64,000 nucleotides of DNA from Paraburkholderia sp. IMGN_8 (GCF_038050405.1 NZ_CP150900.1:806001-870000); one strand, 5' to 3'. Counted from the first letter of the stretch, positions 29,223 through 39,555 are shown. Program-made: numbers and translations. Notes: a model not told the origin generated them from the sequence alone.

Positions 29223-29876
29223 ATGAAAAAACTCGTCATCCTGATTTCCGGGCGGGGAAGCAACATGGAAGCCATCGTTCGCGCCTGTTCGCGCGAAGGC
29301 TGGCCGGCGCGAGTCGCCGCCGTGATCGCCAACCGTCCTGACGCCGCGGGCCTTGCGTTCGCGGCGTCGCACGGCATTGCCACGGCGGTGGTCGACCACC
29401 GCCAGTTTCCCGATCGCGAGCGCTTCGACGCTGCGCTGGCGCGCGAAATCGATAGCTTCGCGCCCGACCTGGTCGTGCTCGCCGGCTTCATGCGGGTGCT
29501 CACGGCCGGTTTCGTCGACCATTACGCCGGGCGCATGCTGAACGTGCACCCGTCGCTGCTGCCGAGCTTCCCGGGGCTGAAAACCCATCAACAGGCGCTC
29601 GATGCGGGCGTGCGGCTGCATGGCGCGTCGGTGCATTTTGTCACGTCGCAGCTGGATCACGGGCCGATCGTCGTGCAGTCGGCCGTGCCCGTGCTGGCAG
29701 GCGACACCCCCGCCATGCTCGCCGAGCGCGTGCTGGCAACCGAACACATCATTTATCCACGCGCGGTGCGCTGGTTCGTCGAAGGGCGTCTTGCTCTCGA
29801 CGGCTTGCGTGTCACGCTTACGCCGCCGGAGCCGCAATGGCTCTTTGCCGGTCACACCGCCGGAGAGGGCGCATGA
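29223..29876 (+). CDS. purN: Phosphoribosylglycinamide formyltransferase 1
   Basis: 217 residues. It formylates GAR using 10-formyl-tetrahydrofolate in purine synthesis. The phosphate-binding start is I-S-G-R-G-S-N-M, and the catalytic region has N-V-H-P-S-L-L-P-S-F-P-G (Asn, His) plus H-F-V-T-S-x-L-D-H-G-P (Asp). The stop overlaps the next gene's ATG as ATGA. The start codon is separated from a -10 element by only 6 bp. Confidence 0.97.
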   Translation: MKKLVILISGRGSNMEAIVRACSREGWPARVAAVIANRPDAAGLAFAASHGIATAVVDHRQFPDRERFDAALAREIDSFAPDLVVLAGFMRVLTAGFVDHYAGRMLNVHPSLLPSFPGLKTHQQALDAGVRLHGASVHFVTSQLDHGPIVVQSAVPVLAGDTPAMLAERVLATEHIIYPRAVRWFVEGRLALDGLRVTLTPPEPQWLFAGHTAGEGA

Positions 29877-31132
29877 GATTGCATGGTTTTCTGATTGGAC
29901 AAACCGAGACTTTGCTGGCTGAAGTCCTGAAACTGAACGGCCCGGCCGACGCCACCACCAGCCGTTTTTTTCGCGCGCATCCGAAGCTCGGGCACGGTGA
30001 ACGCGGCGTGATCGCCGAGGCGGTCTTCGCGGTGCTGCGCCGGCGCATGGAATTCGCCCATCTGGCCGAAAGCGGCGCCGGCAGCCCGGCGCGCCGGATG
30101 GCCTTGCTCGGTCTGATGCAGACGGCCGGCCGCACGGCGCTCAAGCCGTTCGTGTCCGAAGCCGAATCGAAGTGGCTCGAACACGTTGCGACGATCGATC
30201 CGGCGAGCCTGCCGCTGCGGATTCGCCTGAATCTGCCCGACTGGATCTGCCAGGCGCTGAACAAGCGCTTTGAAGCCGAAGAACTGGCGCAACTGGCCGC
30301 CGCGCTGAACTACCCGGCGCCGCTGGACCTGCGCGCCAACCCGATCAAGGCAAGCCGCGACGACGTGCTGACCGCGCTGTCGAAGGCCGGTATCGAGGGC
30401 GGCGCGACGCCGTTCGCGCCGTTCGGTGTGCGGGTGGTCGGCAAGCCGCCGCTCACCAAGCTCGACGCGTTCCAGCACGGCTGGGTCGAAGTGCAGGACG
30501 AAGGCAGCCAGTTGCTGTGTTCGCTGGTCGCACCCAAGCGCGGCGAGATGATCGTCGACTTTTGCGCGGGCGCGGGCGGCAAGACGCTGGCGCTGGGCGC
30601 GGCGATGCGCTCGACCGGGCGCCTGTACGCATTCGACATCTCCGAGCGGCGCCTGGCCAAGCTCAAACCGCGCCTTGCGCGCAGCGGCCTGTCGAACGTG
30701 AATCCGGTGCTGATCGACAGCGAACACGACGCCAAGATCAAGCGTCTGGCCGGCAAGATCGACCGCGTGCTGGTCGACGCGCCGTGCAGCGGGCTGGGTA
30801 CGCTGCGCCGTAATCCCGATCTGAAATGGCGTCAGTCGCCCGAATCGGTCGCCGAACTGGCGCCGAAGCAGGCGTCGATTCTGGCGAGCGCAGCGCGTCT
30901 GGTGAAGAAGGGCGGCCGGCTCGTCTACGCGACCTGCTCGATCCTGGAAGCGGAAAACGAGGTGGTCGTGCAGCAATTCCTCGCCGGCCATCCCGATTTC
31001 GTGCTGGTGCCCGCCCGCGACGTGCTCGCGGAGCAGCGCATCGATCTGGAAATGGGCGATTACCTTTCTCTGTGGCCGCACCGCCACGGCACCGACGGCT
31101 TCTTTGCCGCCGTGCTGGAACGTCAGGGCTAA
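29873..31132 (+). CDS. RsmB/NOP2-family rRNA cytosine-5 methyltransferase
   Basis: 419 residues. The SAM-binding motif is D-F-C-A-G-A-G-G-K-T, motif IV is V-D-A-P-C-S-G-L-G-T with the release Cys, and the catalytic Cys lies in Y-A-T-C-S. The N-terminal ~120 residues are helical and could be the NusB-like domain, although divergent. It is likely to make an m5C in 16S rRNA; which position is uncertain, so no symbol is assigned. ATG 29873 overlaps the purN TGA, so the two are co-translated. Confidence 0.92.
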   Translation: MRLHGFLIGQTETLLAEVLKLNGPADATTSRFFRAHPKLGHGERGVIAEAVFAVLRRRMEFAHLAESGAGSPARRMALLGLMQTAGRTALKPFVSEAESKWLEHVATIDPASLPLRIRLNLPDWICQALNKRFEAEELAQLAAALNYPAPLDLRANPIKASRDDVLTALSKAGIEGGATPFAPFGVRVVGKPPLTKLDAFQHGWVEVQDEGSQLLCSLVAPKRGEMIVDFCAGAGGKTLALGAAMRSTGRLYAFDISERRLAKLKPRLARSGLSNVNPVLIDSEHDAKIKRLAGKIDRVLVDAPCSGLGTLRRNPDLKWRQSPESVAELAPKQASILASAARLVKKGGRLVYATCSILEAENEVVVQQFLAGHPDFVLVPARDVLAEQRIDLEMGDYLSLWPHRHGTDGFFAAVLERQG

Positions 31133-31211
31133 GCACAAGACACAAGAGACTTTTTTGCCGGCGCCCGCGTCCTTTCTTTGAACACGGCGCGCAGGCGCAT
31201 TCGGCAACATC

Positions 31212-32567
31212 ATGCAAAACCGTATTTTTCCTCACATGTTCGGCGACCTCGCGCGCGATTTCGGTCAGCCGGTAATGCTGTGGCAGGTCGGCGTGCTGCT
31301 CGGGACGCTGGCGATCGCGTGGCTGCTCGCGCGAGTGTTGCGCAGCACGCTCGATCTGCGGCGCCAGACGCGCTACCAGACGCTGCGCTTCGGCGCGGAA
31401 AGTCTGAACCGCGCGGTTTTTCCGCTGATCGGCGCGGCGCTCGTCTGGGTCGCCATAGCGATCACCGGCCAGTTCATGCATACCTCGCTGCTCGATCTTG
31501 CGCTGGTGCCGCTGTTCGGCATCGGCTTGATTTACATCGTTTTTTTCTTTGCGCGACGGGTGTTCAGCCGTGACGGCGAGACCCATCCGTGGCTGTTTCT
31601 GGTCGAAAAGTTCGTCTCGCTGATCGTCTGGGTCGGCATGGTGCTAACCGTGATGGGCATTCAGGACGACGTGATCCGATGGATGGCCAGCGTGCAGTTC
31701 CGGGTCGCCAATGCGCACATGACGCTGCTCTCGCTCACCACGGGGCTGTTGTGGGTGTGCGTGACGATGATCGTCGCGATGTGGCTCGGCTCCACGTTCG
31801 AAGACCGGCTGATGCGCTCGAAGACGCTCGACGCCAATCTGAAAGTAGTGGTGGCGCGTGTCGGCCGGGCGGCGTTCGTGCTGGCGGCGGTGCTGATCAG
31901 TCTGTCGCTGGTCGGTATCGATATCACCGTGCTGGGCGTGTTCGGCGGCGCGCTAGGCGTGGGGCTCGGGTTCGGGTTGCAGAAAATCGCCAGCAACTAC
32001 GTGTCGGGCTTCATCATTCTGATCGACCGCTCGCTGCGAATCGGCGACACGATCAACGTCAGCGGCTTGCAGGGCATGGTCACGCAGATTCGCACCCGCT
32101 ACACGGTGGTGCGGGGTCTCGACGGCATCGAAACGCTGATTCCAAACGAAAAGCTGATTACGGATGTGGTGCAGAACCAGTCGTCGTATCTGACCCGCGG
32201 CTATGCGAAGGTGGCGGTGCAGGTTGCGTACACGTCCGATGTCGAGCAGGCGATGGCGTTGCTGACCCAAGCCGCTGGGGGCGTCGCGCGGGTACTGCGG
32301 GAACCGGCGCCCACGGCCTATCTGGCCAGCTTCGGCGCCGACGGTATCAATCTCGAACTCGGTTTCTGGATCGAGGACGCGGCAACCGGTACCTCGGGCG
32401 TGCGCTCGGCCGTCAATCGCAATATCTGGCGTCTGTTCTCCGAGCACGGCATCTCGATTCCGCTCGCGCAACGCGAAGTGCGAATCGTCGGCAACGTGAG
32501 CGACGCAATGCCGCGGCCGGTAACAATGACCGCCACAGCGGCGAGCCAGGCCGACAGCGCTCCCTGA
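31212..32567 (+). CDS. Mechanosensitive ion channel, MscS family
   Basis: 451 residues. Several N-terminal membrane helices come first; the pore helix reads G-G-A-L-G-V-G-L-G-F-G-L-Q-K-I-A-S-N-Y-V; the MscS beta domain follows (I-L-I-D-R-S-L-R-I-G-D-T-I, V-R-G-L-D-G-I-E-T-L-I-P-N). It releases solutes on osmotic downshift. It is larger than E. coli MscS (286), with a ~170-residue extra membrane part. It follows the methyltransferase by 79 bp. Confidence 0.93.
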   Translation: MQNRIFPHMFGDLARDFGQPVMLWQVGVLLGTLAIAWLLARVLRSTLDLRRQTRYQTLRFGAESLNRAVFPLIGAALVWVAIAITGQFMHTSLLDLALVPLFGIGLIYIVFFFARRVFSRDGETHPWLFLVEKFVSLIVWVGMVLTVMGIQDDVIRWMASVQFRVANAHMTLLSLTTGLLWVCVTMIVAMWLGSTFEDRLMRSKTLDANLKVVVARVGRAAFVLAAVLISLSLVGIDITVLGVFGGALGVGLGFGLQKIASNYVSGFIILIDRSLRIGDTINVSGLQGMVTQIRTRYTVVRGLDGIETLIPNEKLITDVVQNQSSYLTRGYAKVAVQVAYTSDVEQAMALLTQAAGGVARVLREPAPTAYLASFGADGINLELGFWIEDAATGTSGVRSAVNRNIWRLFSEHGISIPLAQREVRIVGNVSDAMPRPVTMTATAASQADSAP

Positions 32568-32577
32568 CGGGCACTTC

Positions 32578-32617
32578 GAACACGCCGGCATGTCTTAACA
32601 GGACGTCTGGCGTGTTC
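32578..32617 (+). terminator. Hairpin after the MscS gene
   Basis: GAACACGCC (32578-32586) pairs with GGCGTGTTC (32609-32617); GTC/GAC inside can extend the stem. It lacks a true T-run (CTTCC follows), so its efficiency is uncertain. Confidence 0.55.
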
Positions 32618-32770
32618 CTTCCGGTTGATACCGCACAAAAAAACTCTATTTGTTACAAACACTTGGAACGCTTCAAGTAGAATGTCGTCCAATCCCGCTG
32701 TATGCTTTCACTTTCTTGACATGCGCATTTTGCGTGTGTCTCGTGTCTCTCGTTCCACAGGTAAATTGCC

Positions 32771-33967
32771 TTGTTGAATTCCTTGCTCGATTTCCTTGCC
32801 CACGGCCTGTTGCACTTCTCATGGTTGCAACTTGTGCTGTACACGCTGATCGCAACGCACATCACGATCATCGGCGTGACGGTCTATCTGCATCGCTGCC
32901 AGGCGCACCGTGCGCTGGAGCTGCATCCGGTCGTCAGTCATTTTTTCCGTTTCTGGCTGTGGATGACCACCGGCATGCTGACCGGCCAATGGGCCGCGAT
33001 TCACCGTAAGCATCACGCGAAGTGCGAAACCGAAGAAGATCCGCATAGCCCGCAAACGCGCGGCATCTGGAAGGTGCTGCTCGAAGGCGCGGAACTGTAC
33101 CGTGCCGAAGCGAAGAACGAAGAAACGATGCGCAAGTTCAGTCACGGCACGCCGAACGACTGGATGGAACGCAACGTTTACACGAAATACCCGATCCTCG
33201 GCGTGAGCCTGATGATGGTGCTGAACGTCGCGCTGTTCGGTGTCGTCGGCCTGACGATCTGGGCCGTGCAGATGATCTGGATTCCGTTCTGGGCTGCCGG
33301 CGTGGTCAATGGCCTCGCGCACTTCTGGGGCTACCGCAACTTCAATTCGTCGGATGCGAGCACCAACATCTTCCCGTGGGGCATCATCATCGGCGGCGAA
33401 GAGTTGCATAACAATCATCACACGTATGCGACGTCGGCCAAGCTGTCGAACAAGTGGTACGAGTTCGATATCGGCTGGATGTACATCCGCATCCTGTCCG
33501 CGTTCCGTCTTGCCAAGGTGAAGAAGGTCGCGCCTACGCCGCGTCTGACCACCGGCAAGCTGGTGCTCGATCAGGACACACTGCAGGCCGTGCTGGCGAA
33601 CCGCTACGAAGTGATGGCGCGCTACGGTAAGGCGCTCAAGCGCGCCTACCGCCAGGAACTGGCGCATCTGAAGGAAGTTGGCGCACGTGAGAAGTATCAG
33701 GCGATGCGCGGCGCGCGTAGCTGGTTCCACAAGGAAGAGGCCGGTCTGGACGAGCCGCAGAAGCGTCTGCTGCCGCAAATCTCCGCGAACAGCCAGAAGC
33801 TCAAGACGTTTATCGAACTGCGCAACGAACTCGCGGCGATGTGGGAACGCTCCAATGCATCGCGCGATCAGTTGCTGATTCAGTTGCAAGACTGGTGCCA
33901 TCGCGCTGAGCAGAGTGGTATTAAAGCGCTGCAAGAATTCGCGATGCGTCTGCGCCGCTATGCTTGA
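32771..33967 (+). CDS. Membrane fatty-acid desaturase (delta-9 type)
   Basis: 398 residues. The three His boxes of the acyl-CoA/acyl-lipid desaturase family are H-R-C-Q-A-H (41-46), H-R-K-H-H (78-82) and H-N-N-H-H (213-217), with membrane helices between. The last ~150 residues are a basic, helical extension after the desaturase core. It introduces a cis double bond into fatty acyl chains and adjusts membrane fluidity. The start is TTG 32771: a stop codon lies three codons upstream in frame and the first in-frame ATG is inside the core. TTG 32774 is the alternative. Confidence 0.92.
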   Translation: MLNSLLDFLAHGLLHFSWLQLVLYTLIATHITIIGVTVYLHRCQAHRALELHPVVSHFFRFWLWMTTGMLTGQWAAIHRKHHAKCETEEDPHSPQTRGIWKVLLEGAELYRAEAKNEETMRKFSHGTPNDWMERNVYTKYPILGVSLMMVLNVALFGVVGLTIWAVQMIWIPFWAAGVVNGLAHFWGYRNFNSSDASTNIFPWGIIIGGEELHNNHHTYATSAKLSNKWYEFDIGWMYIRILSAFRLAKVKKVAPTPRLTTGKLVLDQDTLQAVLANRYEVMARYGKALKRAYRQELAHLKEVGAREKYQAMRGARSWFHKEEAGLDEPQKRLLPQISANSQKLKTFIELRNELAAMWERSNASRDQLLIQLQDWCHRAEQSGIKALQEFAMRLRRYA

Positions 33968-33998
33968 CCACGAAATCTATTAAAATTTCGTTACGTCA

Positions 33999-34030
33999 CA
34001 AAACCCCGCGTTGGCGGGGTTTTGCTTTTT
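33999..34030 (+). terminator. Desaturase terminator
   Basis: CAAAACCCCGC pairs with GCGGGGTTTTG, loop GTTG, followed by CTTTTT. A second hairpin, CGAAAT/ATTTCG at 33971-33990, precedes it. Confidence 0.92.
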
Positions 34031-34097
34031 GGGCCGCGGAAATTGCAACGGACAGCGATTGACAGGGCGCGGCGGTAGAGCGAAGGCAGAGGAAATC

Positions 34098-35237
34098 ATG
34101 GATCAGCAGGCGATCAGGAGCGTCGAGTACGACCGCCCACAGGCGCAGGGCACCGCCTGCGGAATCGGGCAGGCGTGGGCGAAGGTGCCCGACGTGCCGT
34201 CGGCGGAAGAGAAGGTCGCGCTGAAGGCGCGTATTCGCGCATTGCTTGCACGTGAAAAAGCCGTGCTCGTCGCGCACTATTACGTCGACGCGCAATTGCA
34301 GGAGCTCGCCGACGAAACCGGCGGCTGCGTGGCCGATTCACTGGAGATGGCGCGCTTCGGCCGCGATCACGAGGCGCAAACGCTGGTGGTCGCAGGCGTG
34401 CGCTTCATGGGCGAGACCGCGAAAATCCTGAGTCCGGACAAACGCATTCTGATGCCCGATCTCGACGCGACCTGTTCGCTCGATCTCGGCTGCCCGGTCG
34501 ATGAATTTTCGGCTTTCTGTGATGCTCATCCGGATCGCACGGTCGTCGTGTACGCGAACACGAGCGCGGCGGTCAAGGCCCGCGCGGATTGGATGGTGAC
34601 GTCGTCGATCGGTCTGGAGATCGTCGCTGATCTGCATGCGCGTGGCGAAAAAATCATCTGGGCGCCGGATCGGCACCTCGGCAGCTACATCCAGAACAAG
34701 ACCGGCGCGGACATGTTGTTGTGGCAGGGTTCGTGTCTCGTGCACGACGAGTTCAAAGGCATCGAACTCGATCTGCTGCGCGCCGAATATCCCGGCGCCA
34801 AAGTGCTGGTGCATCCGGAGTCGCCGGCAAATGTGGTCGCGCAAGCGGACGTGGTCGGTTCGACAACCCAGCTGATCGACGCCGCGCAGAAACTCGACGC
34901 GACGCATTTCATTGTGGCAACCGATCTCGGCATTCTCCACAAGATGCAACTCGCCGCGCCCGGAAAGACCCTCATCGCGGCACCGACGGCGGGCAACAGC
35001 GCGACTTGCAAGAGCTGCGCGCATTGCCCGTGGATGGCGATGAACGGGCTCGCGAATCTGGCCGACGTGCTCGAGCGTGGCCACAACGAGATTTTTGTCG
35101 ATCGTGCGGTTGGCGAGCGGGCGCGTTTGCCGATCGACCGGATGCTCGACTTCGCCGCGCGTCACAAGAAGCGCGTGCAGGCGAGCGGCGATCTCGCGCG
35201 CGACGCGCAACTGTATTCGAACGTGGGGGCGGCGTAA
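34098..35237 (+). CDS. nadA: Quinolinate synthase
   Basis: 379 residues. It condenses iminoaspartate with dihydroxyacetone phosphate to quinolinate, using a 4Fe-4S cluster. Likely cluster cysteines are in [11 protein letters not shown] and [12 protein letters not shown] 34098 has AGAGGAAATC upstream; an in-frame start at 34011 lies inside the preceding terminator hairpin and is rejected. The stop overlaps nadC (TAATG). Confidence 0.97.
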   Translation: MDQQAIRSVEYDRPQAQGTACGIGQAWAKVPDVPSAEEKVALKARIRALLAREKAVLVAHYYVDAQLQELADETGGCVADSLEMARFGRDHEAQTLVVAGVRFMGETAKILSPDKRILMPDLDATCSLDLGCPVDEFSAFCDAHPDRTVVVYANTSAAVKARADWMVTSSIGLEIVADLHARGEKIIWAPDRHLGSYIQNKTGADMLLWQGSCLVHDEFKGIELDLLRAEYPGAKVLVHPESPANVVAQADVVGSTTQLIDAAQKLDATHFIVATDLGILHKMQLAAPGKTLIAAPTAGNSATCKSCAHCPWMAMNGLANLADVLERGHNEIFVDRAVGERARLPIDRMLDFAARHKKRVQASGDLARDAQLYSNVGAA

Positions 35238-36136
35238 TGGGGGCGGTTGAACGCAGTCAGGTCGAGGCGGTGTCGCCGCTGTTCGCTGAAATTCGGGCGC
35301 AGTACGGCGCGGCATTCGATGCCGCGTTGGCGCGCAACGTCGCCGACGCGCTGGCCGAAGATATCGGCGCGGGCGATCAGACCGGCCGCCTTGTGCCCGC
35401 GGACGACGTGCGCGATGCACGCATCATCGTGCGCGAAGATGCTGTGCTGTGTGGTGTGCCATGGTTCGACGCGGTGATGCGCGAGGTCGATCCGCGCATC
35501 GATGTGCGGTGGCGCTACCGTGAAGGCGACCGGATGACGGCCGACACGCCGGTTTGCGAGCTGCGCGGCCCGGTGCGCGCGTTGCTGACTGCGGAGCGCA
35601 ACGCGCTCAACTTCCTGCAACTGCTGTCGGGCGTGGCGAGCGCAACGCGTCGTTATGTCGACGCGATCGCGCACACGCGTACGCGCATCCTCGATACGCG
35701 CAAGACCTTGCCGGGATTGCGACTCGCGCAGAAATACGCGGTGCGCGTTGGCGGCGGCGCGAATCAGCGGCTTGCGTTGTATGACGGCATTCTGATCAAG
35801 GAAAACCACATCGCGGCGGCCGGCGGCGTCGGCGCGGCGATGGATGCGGCGCTTGCATTGAATGCGGGCGTGTCGATCCAGATTGAAGTCGAGACGCTGG
35901 CGCAATTGGAAACCGCGTTGGCGCATCGCGCGCAATCCATTCTGCTGGACAACTTTTCATTCGATGCGATGCGCGATGCGGTCCGTATCACGGCAGGACG
36001 CGCGGTGCTGGAGGTGTCTGGCGGCGTGAACTTCGACACGGTGCGGACTATCGCGGAAACGGGCGTCGATCGCGTGTCGATCGGTGCGTTGACCAAAGAC
36101 GTGCGCGCAACAGACTACTCGATGCGGATCGTCTGA
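35237..36136 (+). CDS. nadC: Nicotinate-nucleotide pyrophosphorylase (carboxylating)
   Basis: 299 residues. It converts quinolinate and PRPP to nicotinate mononucleotide with loss of CO2. Family blocks: E-D-I-G-A-G-D-Q-T, E-R-N-A-L-N-F-L-Q-L-L-S-G-V-A, D-T-R-K-T-L-P-G-L-R and I-K-E-N-H. It overlaps nadA by one base and ends at a bidirectional terminator facing nadB. Confidence 0.97.
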   Translation: MGAVERSQVEAVSPLFAEIRAQYGAAFDAALARNVADALAEDIGAGDQTGRLVPADDVRDARIIVREDAVLCGVPWFDAVMREVDPRIDVRWRYREGDRMTADTPVCELRGPVRALLTAERNALNFLQLLSGVASATRRYVDAIAHTRTRILDTRKTLPGLRLAQKYAVRVGGGANQRLALYDGILIKENHIAAAGGVGAAMDAALALNAGVSIQIEVETLAQLETALAHRAQSILLDNFSFDAMRDAVRITAGRAVLEVSGGVNFDTVRTIAETGVDRVSIGALTKDVRATDYSMRIV

Positions 36137-36165
36137 GCGGCACGCAAGCGCTGCGGCAGTAAACG

Positions 36166-36203
36166 AAAGGCCGTCGCGGATTTATCCGCGATGGCTTTTT
36201 TAC
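36166..36203. terminator. Bidirectional terminator between nadC and nadB
   Basis: GCCGTCGCGGA pairs with TCCGCGATGGC (one G-U or mismatch) around TTTA; A-run before, T-run after. It serves convergent nadC and nadB. Confidence 0.88.
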
Positions 36204-36217
36204 TTAGTTCGGACAAA

Positions 36218-37816
36218 TCATACGTTGCGGTTGCGCACGTTTTCCGGCGAGAGAACCGTCGGCAGCGCTTTGGGCAAGGTTGCTGGCCAGTCGCGGCTGA
36301 AGTGCAAGCCGCGGCTTTCGCGCCGCGAGCGCGCGCCTTCGACGATCAGCGACGCCACGTCGACCAGATTGCGCAGTTCGAGCAGATCGCGGCTCACCTT
36401 GAAGTTCGCGTAATACTCGTGGATCTCGTCGCGCAGCAGCGCAAGACGATGTTTTGCGCGCGCGAGCCGCTTGTCCGTACGCACGATGCCGACGTAGTTC
36501 CACATCAACCGGCGCAACTCATCCCAGTTGTGCGCGACCACCACTTCTTCGTCCGGATCGGATACCCGGCTTTCGTCCCAGTCCGGCAGCGGTGCGTGAA
36601 CGGCGGCGCTGAAGCCTTCTTCCTCGATCGCCCGCGCCGCGGAGCGTCCGATCACGAGGCACTCGAGCAACGAGTTGCTGGCGAGCCGGTTGGCGCCATG
36701 CAGGCCGGTGCACGATGTCTCGCCGACCGCGTAAAGTCCCGTGAGATCCGTGCGCCCCGCCAGATCGGTCACGACGCCGCCGCACGTGTAGTGCGCGGCG
36801 GGGACGACCGGGATCGGTTCTTTGGTGATGTCGATGCCGAATTCGAGGCAGCGGGCAAGAATCGTCGGAAAGTGTTCGCGCAGGAATTCGGCCGGTTGGT
36901 GGCTGATGTCGAGATACACACAATCTATGCCGCGTTTCTTGATCTCGAAGTCGATCGCACGTGCGACGATGTCGCGCGGCGCGAGTTCAGCGCGTTCGTC
37001 GTGGTTCGGCATGAAGCGCGTGCCGTCCGGCAGCTTCAGGATGCCGCCTTCGCCACGCACCGCTTCGGAAATCAGGAAGGACTTGGCGTATGGATGGAAC
37101 AGGCAGGTTGGATGGAACTGGATGAACTCCATGTTCGACACGCGGCAGCCGGCGCGCCAGGCCATCGCAATGCCGTCGCCGGTCGCGGTGTCAGGATTGG
37201 TGGTGTAAAGATAGACCTTGCCGGCGCCGCCGGTGGCGAGCACGGTGTGCGGCGCTTCGATCGTGACGGTGCGGCCGTTTTGCAGGTCGAGCGCGTACAA
37301 ACCGTGGCAGCGGCGGCCCGGCAGGCCAAGGCGGTTGGACGTGATCAGGTCGATCGCGTAGTGGTCTTCGAGCAGGGTGATGTTCGGGTGACTGCGCACG
37401 CGCTCGCTGAGCGTGGCGACCACTGCATGGCCCGTTGCATCCGCCGCATGAATGATTCGGCGATGGCTATGGCCGCCCTCGCGCGTCAGATGAAAGCCGA
37501 GTTCGGCGGCGTCGTCTTTGGTGAACGGCACCCCTTGCGCGATCAGCCATTCGATTGCCGCCCGTCCGTGCTCGACGATAAAGCGGGTGGCCGCTTCGTC
37601 GCACAGGCCACCGCCGGCGATCAGCGTGTCGCGCACGTGATTTTCAATGCTATCCGTCGAATCCAGCACGGCGGCGATGCCGCCTTGCGCCCAGTCGCTC
37701 GCGCCTTCGGTCATCGATCGCTTGGCGACCACCGCAACCCGCCGGGTCCCCGCGAGATTGAGCGCAACGCTCAAGCCTGCCAGACCGCTACCGACAATCG
37801 CCACATCGAATTCCAT
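36218..37816 (-). CDS. nadB: L-aspartate oxidase
   Basis: About 532 residues. FAD-binding start [22 protein letters not shown]; the catalytic region has [10 protein letters not shown] and H-P-T-C-L-F; and [21 protein letters not shown] comes late. It oxidises L-aspartate to iminoaspartate, the substrate of NadA. ATG 37816 is chosen because GGAG lies 9 bp before it and the protein begins directly at the FAD strand; in-frame ATGs at 37825 and 37846 are alternatives. The three NAD genes are adjacent but in two convergent units. Confidence 0.95.
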   Translation of the reverse strand: MEFDVAIVGSGLAGLSVALNLAGTRRVAVVAKRSMTEGASDWAQGGIAAVLDSTDSIENHVRDTLIAGGGLCDEAATRFIVEHGRAAIEWLIAQGVPFTKDDAAELGFHLTREGGHSHRRIIHAADATGHAVVATLSERVRSHPNITLLEDHYAIDLITSNRLGLPGRRCHGLYALDLQNGRTVTIEAPHTVLATGGAGKVYLYTTNPDTATGDGIAMAWRAGCRVSNMEFIQFHPTCLFHPYAKSFLISEAVRGEGGILKLPDGTRFMPNHDERAELAPRDIVARAIDFEIKKRGIDCVYLDISHQPAEFLREHFPTILARCLEFGIDITKEPIPVVPAAHYTCGGVVTDLAGRTDLTGLYAVGETSCTGLHGANRLASNSLLECLVIGRSAARAIEEEGFSAAVHAPLPDWDESRVSDPDEEVVVAHNWDELRRLMWNYVGIVRTDKRLARAKHRLALLRDEIHEYYANFKVSRDLLELRNLVDVASLIVEGARSRRESRGLHFSRDWPATLPKALPTVLSPENVRNRNV

Positions 37817-38006
37817 CGCCTGCATCTCCGTCTTTCGTTTTGCCATGACGGCGCGCTATCCGCTCGCCGATAAACGAGAAAGGATACGCGCCGCGGCGGA
37901 CGAGGGAAAGCTGGCTGATAGGTCTAAGACTGTCTTAAGGGGCAAAGCGCGGTTAAACGGAGCGGCAAAGAGAACACAAAGACTAAAACAACGGCGCGCT
38001 GAAAAC

Positions 38007-38038
38007 AAAAAAGCCTCGCACGAATGCGAGGCTTTTTT
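38007..38038 (-). terminator. rpmB-rpmG terminator
   Basis: AAAAGCCTCGCA pairs with TGCGAGGCTTTT, loop CGAA, with A/T runs on both sides. It lies 37 bp past the rpmG stop. Confidence 0.93.
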
Positions 38039-38074
38039 GCATGTCATTTGCCTTCGTCAGGCAGGAGCCAAGAC

Positions 38075-38242
38075 TTACTTGATCTTGGTTTCCTTGTACT
38101 CAACGTGCTTACGGACGACCGGATCAAATTTCTTGATCAGCATCTTTTCCGGCATGTTGCGTTTGTTCTTCGTCGTCGTGTAGAAGTGACCCGTACCTGC
38201 GGTCGATTCCAACTTGATCTTGTCGCGTGCGCCTTTCGCCAT
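38075..38242 (-). CDS. rpmG: 50S ribosomal protein L33
   Basis: 55 residues: [14 protein letters not shown] to K-E-T-K-I-K. It is the zinc-free form, without the C-x-x-C pairs of the other L33 type. The start ATG 38242 has AAGGAG upstream. It lies 10 bp after rpmB; the pair is the usual rpmBG operon. Confidence 0.97.
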
Positions 38243-38252
38243 GATTTACTCC

Positions 38253-38486
38253 TTAGGCTTCACCGCGTGCGCGCAGATCTGCGAGCACAGCGTCGATACC
38301 GTTCTTGTCGATCAGGCGCAGGCCGGCGTTCGAAACGCGCAGACGCACCCAACGGTTTTCGCTTTCCACCCAAATACGGCGGTTTTGCAGGTTCGGCAGG
38401 AACCGGCGCTTGGTTTTGTTGTTCGCGTGGGAAACGTTGTTGCCGCTCATCGGCGCTTTCCCAGTTACTTGGCATACGCGTGCCAT
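38253..38486 (-). CDS. rpmB: 50S ribosomal protein L28
   Basis: 77 residues. [12 protein letters not shown] opening, then [14 protein letters not shown] and V-R-L-R-V-S. It lacks the full four-Cys zinc set, so it is the non-zinc type. First gene of rpmB-rpmG; a good promoter lies about 145 bp upstream. Confidence 0.97.
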   Translation of the reverse strand: MARVCQVTGKAPMSGNNVSHANNKTKRRFLPNLQNRRIWVESENRWVRLRVSNAGLRLIDKNGIDAVLADLRARGEA

Positions 38487-38627
38487 GAGAGCACTCCTAA
38501 TACGCTAATTCTGAGTTCGAACGCCGTGAAAGTTTCCCGGAAAGAACCGCGCTGAAATTCAGTCGCTTTTCCTTTCCGGAAGGCCTTGGTGGCTTCGGAA
38601 CAGGGGGTTGGAAATAGGCAAACCGGA

Positions 38628-38657
38628 ATTCTAGCAGAAAAAAAGCCGCAAAATCAA
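38628..38657 (-). promoter_or_regulatory. rpmB promoter
   Basis: On the minus strand, TTGATT (38657-38652), 18-bp spacer, TAGAAT (38633-38628). Transcription would start near 38621, leaving about 135 nt before rpmB. Confidence 0.6.
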
Positions 38658-38715
38658 ACCTTATTTGCGATGCCGGACACGGCGCTGTGCCTTTATACGC
38701 CAGGTTCAGGCCGTG

Positions 38716-39555
38716 TCACGGCCAGCCGGCGCGGGCGAACGAGTACGTGTGATCGGCGCCGATAACCAGATGATCGATCAGTTGCACGTCGATCAACGCC
38801 AGCGCGTCGCGCAGCGTGTGCGTCAAACGGCAGTCGCTCGCGCTCGGCTGGACGGCGCCGGAGGGGTGATTATGCGCGACGATCAGACTGGCGGCATTCA
38901 GGCTTAGCGCTCGCCGCACGATCTCACGCGGATAGACCGCCATACGCGTCAGCGTGCCCCGCGCGCTTTCCTCGCAACGGATCAGCCGGTGCCGCGCGTC
39001 GAGAAAGAGCGACACGAAGACCTCCTGCGGGCGGCCGCCGATCAGAAGGCGCAGATAGTCCTGCACGGCTTCGGGCGAGTCCATGAGCGAGCGCTTGCGC
39101 ATTCTGTCGATCAGCGAGCGTCGCGCCATTTCCATGATGGCCAGCAACTGCGCTTTTTTTGCCGGACCGATGCCGCGCAGGCCCTCGAAGTCCGTATGGC
39201 TCGCGTCGAGCATCGCGCGCAGCGAGCCGAAGCGGTCGAGCAGTGTGCGCGCGACCTCGAACACGTTATGGCCCGGCAGGCCGGAGCCGAGCACCAGCAC
39301 GATCATTTCGGTGTCCGACAGCACGCCCGGTCCGCCATCGAATAGCCGTTCCCGCGGCATGTCTTTTTTGTGCCATTTGACGCTTGCAGACGGGCGGGGC
39401 GCGGGTGTGCCGGCATCCGCGGCGGCCGCCGCGCAAGGCGCGCCAGGCGGCGTTGCGGACTGCACCCGTTCACGCTTCGCCGCAGCGGGCGTCCCGGCCT
39501 CGGGCATGGCCGCCTTTGGCGGCGTTTCGTATATCGTGCAGGCGCAATCGTCCAT
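38716..39555 (-). CDS. radC: RadC-family JAB/MPN protein
   Basis: 279 residues. After a ~60-residue Ala/Pro-rich low-complexity lead comes a UPF0758 helix-hairpin-helix part ([12 protein letters not shown]) and the metalloprotease-like JAMM motif [14 protein letters not shown]. Despite the name, a DNA-repair role is not established. ATG 39555 has AGGA 7 bp upstream; M-P-R-E-R-L-F near residue 66 would give the shorter conserved core. It is divergent from the FKBP-ispH pair. Confidence 0.9.
   Translation of the reverse strand: MDDCACTIYETPPKAAMPEAGTPAAAKRERVQSATPPGAPCAAAAADAGTPAPRPSASVKWHKKDMPRERLFDGGPGVLSDTEMIVLVLGSGLPGHNVFEVARTLLDRFGSLRAMLDASHTDFEGLRGIGPAKKAQLLAIMEMARRSLIDRMRKRSLMDSPEAVQDYLRLLIGGRPQEVFVSLFLDARHRLIRCEESARGTLTRMAVYPREIVRRALSLNAASLIVAHNHPSGAVQPSASDCRLTHTLRDALALIDVQLIDHLVIGADHTYSFARAGWP

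Noticed and set aside
34011..34097. nadA starting at 34011
   Set aside because: That start lies inside the desaturase terminator; ATG 34098 has a good ribosome site.
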